A stretch of DNA of 64,000 nt from Durusdinium trenchii (GCA_963970005.1 CAXAMN010021551.1:933782-997781), one strand, 5' to 3'; positions 54,806 through 64,000 are shown, numbered from the stretch's first letter. Notes: a model not told the origin generated them from the sequence alone. Numbers and translations: made by a program.

Positions 54806-57800
54806 ATGACTGGTCAGGGAGCGTCCAATATGGTCAACATCTTTGAGTATGCTCGAAACTGGTCACAAAAGGTTCCTTGGGGACAACCTCAGAACTGGGC
54901 AAACCGTTTGAGACGCCCACGTACGCCAGTTGAGTTCCATAGGAACTCAGAGCAGGATGAATTGATCTTAACCGACATTCTTGCAATGTGTTTGGCACCT
55001 GAGAACCATGATAAGTTCAATTTTCGAGTACGGTGGTTCGCAGAGGTTGCCAGATACGCTCTTGGCTATGTCACCCAAGAGGAAGAGGATGAATATGAGA
55101 GAAGTAGGCAGTTCGTGGCAACAAGAGTCGCGTGGAGGCAAAACGATTATGGAAAGATAGCCACGGGGCTCAACTATATGCTACGACATGATCGTTCTCT
55201 CGATAGGTTGATGGACAGGAGGGCAATGATAGAGCTTATGCCTCTGATCACAGAGGGAACTGCTCGAATGCCATCACCTTTTCGTATTTATCCTAATTCC
55301 TTCTTTGCTATATTGCATAGCGATGAGAAGCAAAGATTTCATTTGGTGATTCGCTTGGACAAGAATGTTTGGCACAACACAGGCAATCAATACGATATGC
55401 CCTTCTCCATGCGTTTGGGAGTGAACCAAGGGCATACAGGACTCATGCAAAACATCAGTCCAGAGAAGTTGAATCATAGATTGACTTCTATTGAGGCAAG
55501 ATGTTTGGGACATGTTTTTCATGTTACCAGAAGGGAGAACTGGGCCAGCATTGAGAGGTATGGTTTGATGAGAGATCCACAAAGTTGGAATAGAAGGAAC
55601 AGAGGTGAAGGAAGAGATTATGTTCATTTCATGTACAGCAATCCACAAACTTTGCCTTACATTCCTTTAGGCCCAGGTACAGTGGTTCCAAGAGATTATG
55701 GACAGCCTTTGTATGTGAAGCTTGATGTGATTCGTTGGCTTCAGGCTGGACGTCCTCTGTATTTCAGCAACAATGGAGTGGTGCTTGCACATTGTGATGT
55801 AGAGCCCACATACTTGGACATTTGTGTTGATGAACCACGACCAGAAGATGCTCCAGAGCCAGCTAAGGAGTTGATTAACTCTTTGCCAGCAGAAAAGATA
55901 ATGGAGAAGATCAACAGAGAGAAGGAGCAACAAGATAGATTGAGATCCTTGTTCACAAGACTCTCACAGGACCCGGCATTTGCACATGAAACTCTCAGGA
56001 GGATTAATGCCTTTGAGCCTGGGGTGGAACAAGCAAGGAGGCATATGCTTCTTTGGTTAGATGAGCTGACCTACGATGCCATTGTGAGATTTTTCAGCTC
56101 TGACAATGATCCCAGACGTGAGTACAATCGTTCACGATTGAGGTCACGTCAGGTGATGCCTGAAGGCCATTATCAGATGCCACCTGGATGGTCTTTAATT
56201 CCACCTAAAGAGATTGATGATCGTGATCCTTGGAGTATCTTAGGCTATAGTACTCCAAAGTTGATTGTCGATGGAGATGGTGTTACCTCAAGGTCTTTGT
56301 TTATGGTACACCCATTAGTTCTGAGCAAGGATCAGCAAAATCTGGTGAAGGCTGATGAGGAAGTGATTCGCTTTGATCACCTATGGAGAGACATCACTTC
56401 AAGGAGACCAACAGCCAGGACGTCTGAAGAACCTCAACAAGATGAAGAAGATGACTCTGCTCATGTTGCTGAGCGTGAGATGACATGGTTCATTCAGAAT
56501 GTCAACAACCTGGTTCTCAACCCATGGATGATATATGACATTGGCATGGTATCACTCCATGATCGTGTAGGGACACGTGTACTCCAGAGCACTGGAGAAG
56601 ACGTGATCCTCGTGAGGGATTGGGACAGGTTGACAAGGCACCAGAGAGAATATTTTTGTAGAAGATACAAGTTGCTACGTCCAAGTGTTTATGGAACAGA
56701 GGAAGACCCCAAGACGTACGCACCGAGTTTTGAACCCGGAATTTCTCAGTGGATGGAGTTGGCACAAACTGGATACCAACAGTTTTTCTTCATCCGTGCT
56801 TGGGAGAATGGACGCCGCTGGGCTGAAATTCTGACCGACCATGGCATTTCTTCTGTAGAGCTTTCAAGTTTCTTGGACATGTGCAGAGATCCCAAATTGC
56901 TGGGTTGGAACTTTGGTATTCCAGAACCTCAGTGGGATAATTTTGGCAATACAGTGGAGGAAGCATTTAACAATCCTTTATTTGCCAAACTGCACTATCG
57001 CTTCAAGCAGGAGGAAGAGATTGGTCGTGTCATGCACCTTGTGTCAGAACTTGTTTGTGACTTTTTCATCAAGGTGCTTCCCAAGTGGGTTCTTGACCAC
57101 TCGATCTTGTGGGAAGAGTTTATGATTTTGGATCCACACACAAAGCTCCCAGTCTACAAGACTTCAGAGGCCGCTTTACAAGCAGAAAGGAATCCAGAGA
57201 AGTATCATACACATTTTGCTATGAACTTCAAGAAATTCCGTTTTTCTGCAAGGATTGTGTGGTATTTGATTGACCGTGACAGAAACCATTTGGAGAGTTT
57301 TCTTCACAACTCCAACAGTAGATTTGTGCAACGTGCATGTTATCAACTTCGTGATTATGTTCAAGCGCGTGTTGCAGTTTCTGATCCCTTGTATGAGATG
57401 ATCAAAAAGGAAGAGTTTGAACGCCAATATAATTCCAAGTTTTTGGAGGCGATTTCTTGCTCTCGTGTTGTAGTTGAGCCTGTAAGTTCAGGGACGTATG
57501 AGCCATCATCGAAGCTGAACTTAAGGGTACTACAAGACATCCTGAAGGGTATCTTCAAGATCCAGAAGGATGAGGAGCTTGCCAAGGAACGTGATGAAGA
57601 AGAAGAACAGGCAGCTCAAAACATCTCACACCTGTTGGCAGATGATATGGAGCTTGATTTTGATGATGATGATGTTCCAGTATGGCGCTCCATTGTCGAC
57701 AAGTACAGAGGAGGTGATCAGGTGCTACAGGGAGAAGCTGTGAAGATTACTCACCTGTTCAGGGATCAAAAGGACAATGAGAAGGCGACAGAAGCTTTCA

Positions 57801-60028
57801 GTTCAGAGAGGACAGATTTTTATGAGACCTCAGGACCTCTACCAAGAACCAAGGGAGAAAATCTTGTAGAGGACTTGCTCACCAAGGGTGTTGCAGAACA
57901 AGCTTTTGAAGCAGGTGTTTTTCCTTCAGAGGAACCAAAGATGGAAGTTGACCAGGAGGAAGCCAAGGAAGAGTCAACACCACACTTTCTGTCAAGAGAG
58001 ATAGGTGAGGACTCGACTGCATCGCACTTACCATCAGGTGAGATGGATGCTAACCTTGATGATACTTCAGGTCAACGGAAATCTAAGAAAGGCCGCCTGA
58101 ATAAGATTCCTGATCCTCATTTTCATGAAGAAGTTCAGGATGATGCAACCATGGAAGAGAAGAAAGAGGCGGTGGAGAAAATAAAAGAGGTCAGAGAGGA
58201 TGATGGAGAGAAGAAATTGGAGGCTGAAGTCCAAGAATCTTTTCCATCTGAAGTAGTTGTTGAAAAGGATACAACAAAAGCTGACAATACCTATGAGTTG
58301 CATACTTCACCTTTGAAGTTGCTTGGAGAGCTTACAGGAGATCCAGGTATTGGCTTTTATCAACTACGCTTCAGGGAAACTCATGCAAGATTGCTGAATC
58401 ATGTTTGTTTCAGAAAAGGTGAGATTTCCCATCCTCATTATCAGTCAAGGATCAACGAGAATGATTTTGTTCGATCCATTCGAAATGTCTGTCCAGTACC
58501 TCCACCTGTTTGTTATGAACATGAACGAGGGCATGATTTGAGGAGATTCTTCATCAATGATGACCGCATCATTTATTTGGATGGCAGGTATCAGGTCGAT
58601 CCAAGGGCCCTTGAAAGGGCAGGTCATGCTCGAGAAGAATTGGAGGATACGAAGAAGGAACTCAAGAAGGAACTGGAATCATACGGTCCCAAGGGACCCA
58701 GTTGGGACTTTGTCACCTTCTATGAAGAGCTGTGCAGAAGGTTCCTCAAAGGAAGAATAGAAGAACCATATGGAACTAACTTATTGGCCAGCTCAGAGTC
58801 CTTGACATTTTTATCCTGGAACTATGGCAACATGGTTCGTGGTCAGAAGTACACCACACCAAGGTTTCTCCAAGGACTTGATGGTGCAATGAAGCCACGC
58901 AAACAGAGCGCCATGTCACTTCAGAATGAGCAATTTGAGAACAACCTTTTCTTCAATATGCTTTTCTTTTTACGTGCACATGTCGTGATTCTCCAGGAAG
59001 CTCATCTTCTTGTTCCTGCCAAGGAATTTATTGAGCAAAAGAATTGGACAGTTTGTTTCAATGATTGGGAGAATCTTGCAGTGATGGCTAGATTGGCACC
59101 AGGTGGATATGTCAAGATCATTGCTGGACATGATCAAGAACTTGGTCATTGTGAACAACGTGATGTAACTTGGGCTATCTACGAGATTTGTTTTGGAGAA
59201 ACAAGGCCTCGTCAAGATTTCAAGGATGCAGACTTTGAATTTGATGACTATGGTCCTGAGGACAAGCGTGTTCCACTTACTCGAGCGAACATGCATACCA
59301 TCAGAGTCTGTAATTATCATGTTGATACACACCGTGCTGTGGATGCCCACCTACTGACAGGAGAACAGACAGCATTGATGCTTTACGAGTGTTTTGTCTA
59401 TGAGGTGGACATCATTTCTGGTGATGCAAATAGTTTGGCCTACAGAATGTCTGGGTACAAAAGGCAGCCAATGGCTAACTACTATTACAGCACCATGCAG
59501 CATTGGATCCGCAGGTTTTCAGAAGCTCGTGTAAAAGCAGATCCTGGTATCAAAGCACCTATTCCCAGAACATTTTATAGTTCAACTTCACAAGTCCTCA
59601 AGAATTGTGAAGATTACTTTGACAAACTCTGGGAAGAATATTCTACTGTTGAAAAGGAAGAATACCAAGGATCAAGGCTTGGCGATACATGTTTGTCTAC
59701 CATTGTTGAATGGGGTCATTCAATGAGTGAAGAGGAATATGAAAATTCCACAGTGAGCACGAAGGAGTTCATCTGTAACTTTTCAGAGAACTTTGCGGTG
59801 ATTGACACAGAGGTTATGTGCTCAAGGCCCACTGACGAGGATAGTCATGGTCCAATGTTTATTTCACTCAGACCAGCTTCCCTTTCATCTGGAGACAGAA
59901 GACAGTATCGCATGGGACCAACGCTTCAAGAGGCGAACGTGCGGAGGAAGGAGAGACAAAAGCAGAATAAAAGGAAAGGAAGGCCGCCAACTTCTGATCA
60001 AGCAACTCCATCGTTTGCAGCGGCATAA
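54806..60028 (+). CDS. ORF2: KptA/Tpt1-like plus EEP nuclease protein (1740 aa)
   Basis: ATG at 54806; an in-frame GTG at 54785 is not needed. N-terminal domain, residues ~115-345: LRHD (Arg127-His128), DEKQRF (173-178), MRLGVNQGH (Arg203), HVTRRENWASIERYGL (239-254) and GRDYVHF (Arg270). These blocks and their order are those of Tpt1/KptA, which removes a 2'-phosphate from RNA using NAD+; the four Arg/His positions known to be catalytic in that family are present. C-terminal domain, residues ~1330-1690: FLSWNYGN (Asn1339), VILQEAH (Glu1398), CNYHVDTH (Asn1503, His1505), SGDAN (Asp1540, Asn1542) and DSHGPMF (Asp1679, His1681), the layout of endonuclease/exonuclease/phosphatase enzymes. The ~980 residues between are unrecognised, with an acidic stretch near 950-970 and a KE-rich, helix-prone part up to ~1170. 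The tail is basic (KERQKQNKRKGRPP). Function in transposition is inference. Confidence 0.85.
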   Translation: MTGQGASNMVNIFEYARNWSQKVPWGQPQNWANRLRRPRTPVEFHRNSEQDELILTDILAMCLAPENHDKFNFRVRWFAEVARYALGYVTQEEEDEYERSRQFVATRVAWRQNDYGKIATGLNYMLRHDRSLDRLMDRRAMIELMPLITEGTARMPSPFRIYPNSFFAILHSDEKQRFHLVIRLDKNVWHNTGNQYDMPFSMRLGVNQGHTGLMQNISPEKLNHRLTSIEARCLGHVFHVTRRENWASIERYGLMRDPQSWNRRNRGEGRDYVHFMYSNPQTLPYIPLGPGTVVPRDYGQPLYVKLDVIRWLQAGRPLYFSNNGVVLAHCDVEPTYLDICVDEPRPEDAPEPAKELINSLPAEKIMEKINREKEQQDRLRSLFTRLSQDPAFAHETLRRINAFEPGVEQARRHMLLWLDELTYDAIVRFFSSDNDPRREYNRSRLRSRQVMPEGHYQMPPGWSLIPPKEIDDRDPWSILGYSTPKLIVDGDGVTSRSLFMVHPLVLSKDQQNLVKADEEVIRFDHLWRDITSRRPTARTSEEPQQDEEDDSAHVAEREMTWFIQNVNNLVLNPWMIYDIGMVSLHDRVGTRVLQSTGEDVILVRDWDRLTRHQREYFCRRYKLLRPSVYGTEEDPKTYAPSFEPGISQWMELAQTGYQQFFFIRAWENGRRWAEILTDHGISSVELSSFLDMCRDPKLLGWNFGIPEPQWDNFGNTVEEAFNNPLFAKLHYRFKQEEEIGRVMHLVSELVCDFFIKVLPKWVLDHSILWEEFMILDPHTKLPVYKTSEAALQAERNPEKYHTHFAMNFKKFRFSARIVWYLIDRDRNHLESFLHNSNSRFVQRACYQLRDYVQARVAVSDPLYEMIKKEEFERQYNSKFLEAISCSRVVVEPVSSGTYEPSSKLNLRVLQDILKGIFKIQKDEELAKERDEEEEQAAQNISHLLADDMELDFDDDDVPVWRSIVDKYRGGDQVLQGEAVKITHLFRDQKDNEKATEAFSSERTDFYETSGPLPRTKGENLVEDLLTKGVAEQAFEAGVFPSEEPKMEVDQEEAKEESTPHFLSREIGEDSTASHLPSGEMDANLDDTSGQRKSKKGRLNKIPDPHFHEEVQDDATMEEKKEAVEKIKEVREDDGEKKLEAEVQESFPSEVVVEKDTTKADNTYELHTSPLKLLGELTGDPGIGFYQLRFRETHARLLNHVCFRKGEISHPHYQSRINENDFVRSIRNVCPVPPPVCYEHERGHDLRRFFINDDRIIYLDGRYQVDPRALERAGHAREELEDTKKELKKELESYGPKGPSWDFVTFYEELCRRFLKGRIEEPYGTNLLASSESLTFLSWNYGNMVRGQKYTTPRFLQGLDGAMKPRKQSAMSLQNEQFENNLFFNMLFFLRAHVVILQEAHLLVPAKEFIEQKNWTVCFNDWENLAVMARLAPGGYVKIIAGHDQELGHCEQRDVTWAIYEICFGETRPRQDFKDADFEFDDYGPEDKRVPLTRANMHTIRVCNYHVDTHRAVDAHLLTGEQTALMLYECFVYEVDIISGDANSLAYRMSGYKRQPMANYYYSTMQHWIRRFSEARVKADPGIKAPIPRTFYSSTSQVLKNCEDYFDKLWEEYSTVEKEEYQGSRLGDTCLSTIVEWGHSMSEEEYENSTVSTKEFICNFSENFAVIDTEVMCSRPTDEDSHGPMFISLRPASLSSGDRRQYRMGPTLQEANVRRKERQKQNKRKGRPPTSDQATPSFAAA

Positions 60029-60938
60029 TTACTGAGCGAAGGCTGAAATTTAAATGATGGCTAGGAAGTGAAGATACTTCTGGTTACAGTTGATACTTTG
60101 CTTCCAGGCTTGACTTTAAGTTGCCAGGCTGAAGTTCTAATGAACTCTGGTTTGCAATGAGGAGAAACTTTTTATCAAAGAAGATACTCCTGCATTCCAG
60201 GTTTATACGCTTTAGCATGTAGATAGGTATGGACAGTTTTACATAACTGATGATATCTATCATCACCGCTCTTATGAAGTGACCTCTAATGGACAACCAG
60301 TCATGGTTGATGATTAAGTCATTTCATGATTTGCAATTGTAGTGCAAGATTTTTGTACATACATTTGCCGGTATCTCCTTCTTGTGTTTTGATGTGAATG
60401 TGAAAGAGAGTCCTTTTGATGCAGTTTATTTTGTCTGTGAATGAAAGCGGTCGAGACCACGTCACGAGAAGATTATTCCTCGGACCGTACGCTCCTTGCA
60501 TTTTGCAAGGCATCTTAATTCATTGCACTGTGCGGTCTTGAATTTTTAGTTCTTTGTTACGCGAGTGTCGTTTACTGCTTTTATAGGTCTCTGTGTAAGA
60601 AGCCGCTTTCCCTTTTTAGTTGATTTAGCTCAGGCCATAAAGAGCTAGTGAGCGCCGGTACATGGTATCTTCGCCAGCGAAAAGTACAGTCTCCAGCCGA
60701 GGTACATTATCGCTTTGATTTTGTACTTGAGGTGAGTCAGCTATTGCTCCCTCACTGTATTTAGTAGCTATGAGATTACCTTCTCTGAAGTGTGAAAATA
60801 CACTGGATTAGGTAAGTACATGGCACCGTAGTTTTCTTTTAAGTTGTCAGAGCTAACTGGACTGTTTTAGCCTTGCAGTAGAAAAAGAGTATGCGACATA
60901 CGCAATCAGCTAGAAGTGGACATGAATCTTGTGCCTGC
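60029..60938 (+). other. 3' untranslated region of the element
   Basis: 910 bp without a long frame between ORF2 and the 3' LTR. The usual polypurine tract directly before the LTR is not seen (the last bases are CTTGTGCCTGC). The nearest purine run is AGAAAAAGAG at about 60880-60889, roughly 50 bp upstream. Confidence 0.7.
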
Positions 60939-61114
60939 TGAAAAGTAGAGCCTACCTGTACAGGGTTCCACTCCAACAGCTGATATAGTGTGTCCATGCT
61001 TGACTGCTTCAAGGCTCAAGAGAGGGTCAATGGACCTAATAGGATAAGACTCTGCGTGAGCAAAAGACACTAGCGGTCTGCACCTCTATCGTGTACGCCC
61101 TAGTCACTCTTTCA
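60939..61114 (+). repeat. 3' LTR (176 bp)
   Basis: Identical to the 5' LTR except T for C near its end. Ends CTTTCA, followed by CCCCC and a C-rich tract. Confidence 0.93.
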
Positions 61115-61158
61115 CCCCCTCCCCCCTCTCCCCCCCTCCCCCCCTCCCCTATGTAAGT
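61115..61158. repeat. C-rich insertion tract
   Basis: CCCCCTCCCCCC-type sequence downstream of the LTR, probably the insertion target. The opposite strand is a G-run with quadruplex potential. A second such tract flanks the gap at 61311-61440. Confidence 0.85.
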
Positions 61159-61323
61159 ATTGGTGTTTGCGCTGTCTCTTGTTTGTACTTTTTTGGCTTC
61201 CATGTCATATGTTGCTTTGTTTTTCTTTTGTGAGGACATGTAAGTTATGTTGAATCTATATGTAATAAGAAAAATGTATCTGAAGCAAGTTTTTGCCTCG
61301 TCTAACTTGACTCCCCCCTCCCC
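61159..61323. other. Short unique sequence between two C-rich tracts
   Basis: T-rich, no gene seen. It ends in TAACTTGACTCCCCCCTCCCC, similar to the sequence left of the element. Confidence 0.4.
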
Positions 61324-61423
61324 NNNNNNNNNNNNNNNNNNNNNNNNNNNNNNNNNNNNNNNNNNNNNNNNNNNNNNNNNNNNNNNNNNNNNNNNNNNNN
61401 NNNNNNNNNNNNNNNNNNNNNNN
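61324..61423. other. Assembly gap (100 N)
   Basis: Exactly 100 Ns inside a C-rich tract; the length is presumably arbitrary. Confidence 0.95.
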
Positions 61424-64000
61424 CCCCGCCCTCCCCCCCCAAGAACATCCCGAATGTATGTAGCTCACATATATCATAGCTAAAGTGAAAGGTTGTGCGC
61501 GCTTCCTTCTTCTCGTCGTTCTTCTCTTGTCGTTGTCCATGCATGGCGCTTCTGCTTTGCATGCGTTTTTCTCAGGTTTTGCACCTGCACTCACGTATCT
61601 ATCGTTTTTTGCAGACTCAGACTGCTTGGAAATCCCCATGCCACACATGTCCTCATTACTCTCTTGTATCATGTCTGACGGAGTGCTATGTACGTTTGCT
61701 GCTTCGCACGGTCTACTTCGCTCATTGTGTCACATGTCATATAATTTGTCTTCTTGCTTGGCAGGCTATACTTTGCATCCCCCAATTTCATCTCCCTGTT
61801 CTCTTATTGTATCATAATGCACATCATTTCATGTAGGCTCCTCTGTTGCTCCAGCTGTGTTCTGGATGATGCTGTTACTTTTTCTGCTCTGTTGCAGTCT
61901 TTCCTCTTGACGCAAAAGGTAATCCGCATCTTGGGACCATTGGCTGAAAAGGCCGGCGGAACAACCCGCAGGGTGTAATACCCCAAGCACGTGCTGAGGC
62001 ACCCCCCAAAAGTTGAAAATGCCACCAAGCAGTTTCCAAAAATCTCCAAAAACACATCCACCCAATTCAGTTCGCGCTCACTTGAAGCCGCAAAGGAAAC
62101 TTGTCAAACCCGGGGGGGGCAGGTTAATAGCATGTCATATCACGTCATCCCATGTCAAAAACCCCAGCGACGAGTCGAAGGCTACCTGGTCCCCCGAAAC
62201 TCCGGCGAGAGAGTCCGACTTTCGTCCTCCCGCCAAGAGGCGCTCAAGGCTCCGTACTTGCAACGCTCGAAGGGCTTCGAGTCATCATAGCAACCCCCAA
62301 AGAGCTCCTTCTCCCAGCCCTGTCAGACAGGGTGAAAAGGTCCTCTTTGGGGAACTGGGAATATGAAGAATCATCATCATCATCACCACCATCACCATCA
62401 TCATCATAGAAAAGTCATGAGCAAACTGTCGGACCACTTGCCAGAGAAAAAAGAAAAAGAACGAAGAAGAAGACACCATCAAACACCACAACTGCACCTG
62501 GTGGAATGGCCTTCCGCTTCGGCACGATCCAACACCAAAACTCTCCCAGTCTCGTCTCGCCGGGTGGGCCACGGGCAAGGAACGGCAAGGAATCCAAAAG
62601 GTATCCCCCACAGATCCACAACTGCAGCTGAAATGATGAAATGTGGGTGTTTCAAACGAAACATATATCACAACACCCCTGCAGGTATGGGATGAGAATG
62701 AACTTTGCGAAAACCAGTGTAAACAACCGACCCCGAAAACCGAATGGAACCGATGTGTTCTGGTCCATGTTCAATCAATCTAGCCTTTCGGATGATGTTG
62801 CCATCATCAAGGGCGCCACAAGAAGTTCCCGTCTCGAACTGGTTGCGGTAGAATTCGTCCTCGGACATGTCATCAAAGGCAGACAAATTTCCCCCCCTCG
62901 TGGTGTTCATTGTGAAAACGATGCAAACAGTACTGAATTCCTAAAGTTAAAATGGTAGTGTTTGGGCGATGGGTTTGCAAAGTGCAGAGTGCAAAGTGCA
63001 AAGTCCCTCAAATCTGGACATGAAGGGTGTCAAAAACACATGTTGTATGTTCGAAACTTTGTTCTTTCCCATACCCAGCAGTTCTGTATTGGGTCTCGAT
63101 CGTGCACAACAGTCGCTGCAAAACTTAATGCTTGGAGTCCCGTGAGAAGAGGAGGCATTGTCAATCCCTTTTCCCCACCGCAGCAACTGCACATGATAAA
63201 TGAAATTGAGCAAAAGAAAACATAAGTTTCACCGCCGGTTTCAGAAGGGAGTGGCTTGTGCCTGCTGGCGAGGAGTGTGGTTCCTGTTTGGGGTCTGCAC
63301 ACCTCCTGGTGGACGCAGCCAGATGGTTGGAGTCGCAGAGCCCCAGCCAAGCCAGATTTTTTGGTTCTTTTTAAGATGGTTCTCACAACGACAACCCCCA
63401 CAGCGTCGTGACTGAGGCGCTCCACATGAGACCAAAGGCTTGTAAATCAAGCTTCCATGCCTCCTTCTAGGGAACAAAGCAAAATTTGAAATCAATAATT
63501 ATATGTATATTACATGTATATATCATATTGGGTATTTGCCTCCATCCTTCGCCCAATCCTTGCACCCATGTGACCCACCTGTCTGAGGCCCAGAAACTGT
63601 TTCAAGGAACCGGCCCACGTTGTCAATGTGCACGTGGATGCACATCGGCGCCAGGTCCTGTCGGTGAGGCGCAGGCCTTCACCCACGCAGCGTCGAAGCT
63701 CGACGGTCGCACCGTTGTCTGCACCAGAGGGCCACTGACTAACAAGCACCAATGGAATTCATCTTCCAGGCACGTGGCACAATCAACTGTGCTGTCTGGG
63801 TACCTTGCACAGTTTCAGCATGTGCATCCTTGAACAGACTCATTGTTCACGGACTTGGTCCATAGCGCTTCAAGCGCTTCAAGGGAGGAATCGATGCAAC
63901 CGTATTCCAGGCCTGACCAGAATATCCAATTTGCCGTCTGTTCTAGTTACAGATTACGCTGAAAATAGAAGTTTTCAAACCAGGCCCGGGCAGCCCCTGG
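61424..64000. other. Right end: intergenic/intronic with weak exon candidates and (CAT)n
   Basis: A (CAT/CAC)n run lies at 62368-62408. On the minus strand about 62895-62785 reads LSAFDDMSEDEFYRNQFETG and continues TSCGALDDGNIIRKA before a GC donor; this is the best exon candidate here. A stretch near 63730-63610 reads plausibly in two frames. On the plus strand about 62160-62350 is Arg/Ser/Pro-rich and doubtful. None can be joined into a gene. Confidence 0.35.

Larger units (their letters stand above)
45803..61114 (+). mobile_element. Intact copia-type LTR retrotransposon with an extra KptA-EEP ORF
   Basis: A 15,312-bp element bounded by 176-bp LTRs that begin TG and end CA. CCCCC follows the right LTR and precedes the left one, matching a 5-bp target duplication, although the site is a C-run beside a gap. 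The two LTRs differ by one base (C at 5', T at 3' in CTCTA[C/T]CGTGTACG). ORF1 (46057-54603) is a single-frame Gag-Pol in copia order (integrase before RT). ORF2 (54806-60028) lies where some LTR elements carry env-like genes but encodes enzymatic domains instead. Both frames are open throughout. Near-identical LTRs plus intact frames indicate a very recent insertion and possible present activity. Codon use and base composition (more A/T) differ from the GC-richer host exons. Confidence 0.92.

Noticed and set aside
54606-54846. Small overlapping ORFs (60-67 codons) between ORF1 and ORF2
   Set aside because: They overlap each other and the ORF2 start, have no recognisable features, and are expected by chance in an AT-rich spacer.
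45803-61114. Idea that ORF2 is an env-like (retrovirus-type) protein
   Set aside because: No signal peptide, no transmembrane anchor and no furin-like site are visible. Enzymatic motif sets at both ends explain the protein better.
61247-61672. Minus- and plus-strand ORFs running through the 100-N gap
   Set aside because: Their length depends on untranslated N codons; there is no real sequence in the middle.
1-64000. CRISPR arrays, tRNA/rRNA genes, bacterial operons, and dinoflagellate spliced-leader relics
   Set aside because: Scanned by eye. No regularly spaced repeats with unique spacers, no convincing tRNA cloverleaf or rRNA block, no ribosome binding sites, and no full 22-nt spliced-leader sequence (only a partial TGGCTCAAG at about 16790, after gene A's stop).

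Overview
The window looks like nuclear DNA of a dinoflagellate, most likely Symbiodiniaceae (the rank below dinoflagellate is an inference). The evidence is: (i) many small exons joined by introns with GT, GC or GA donors and AG|G-type acceptors; (ii) a copia-type polyprotein whose Gag carries lysine-glycine (KGKGK) tracts in place of a zinc knuckle, a style I associate with dinoflagellate copia elements; (iii) repeated dinoflagellate-type gene modules in one orientation; and (iv) abundant simple repeats. There is no bacterial gene organisation. Most long uninterrupted frames outside 46-60 kb are not genes, so coding calls there rest on short exons whose splice phases fit.

Layout. 1-13.5 kb: mostly non-coding, with minus-strand exon candidates (4.3, 5.6-6.3, 9.1, 10.7 kb) and two repeat families: an XYZW repeat with (TG)n ends (1.58-3.0 kb, minus orientation; a lone X at 13.1 kb) and a ~510-bp direct repeat pair (11.5 and 12.6 kb). 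14.2-26.3 kb: a plus-strand cluster of four multi-exon genes (A-D): an acidic/basic protein, a protein with a degenerate C5-methyltransferase-like domain, a Lys/Glu-rich protein, and a large protein of a dinoflagellate multicopy type. 26.7-28.2 kb: a 20-bp minisatellite, then XYZW again in plus orientation, so the cluster is bracketed by inverted copies. 28-44 kb: a minus-strand gene whose SPRY domain is split over at least seven exons between 41.36 and 35.63 kb, with further candidate exons on both sides. 45.8-61.1 kb: an apparently intact, very young LTR retrotransposon. 61.1-64 kb: C-rich tract, assembly gap, simple repeats and weak exon candidates.

The centrepiece is the 15.3-kb element at 45803-61114. 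Its 176-bp LTRs differ at one base. ORF1 (2848 aa) is a copia Gag-protease-integrase-RT-RNase H polyprotein with an extra methyltransferase-like segment between integrase and RT. ORF2 (1740 aa), downstream of RNase H, has an N-terminal Tpt1/KptA-type RNA 2'-phosphotransferase domain with all signature blocks, and a C-terminal endonuclease/exonuclease/phosphatase (EEP, APE-like) domain with its metal-binding and catalytic motifs. I know of no described copia element with this pair of RNA/DNA-end-processing domains; it is the strongest candidate for a previously undescribed system here. Three assembly gaps (1644-1653, 45698-45797, 61324-61423) limit conclusions at the repeat and element borders.
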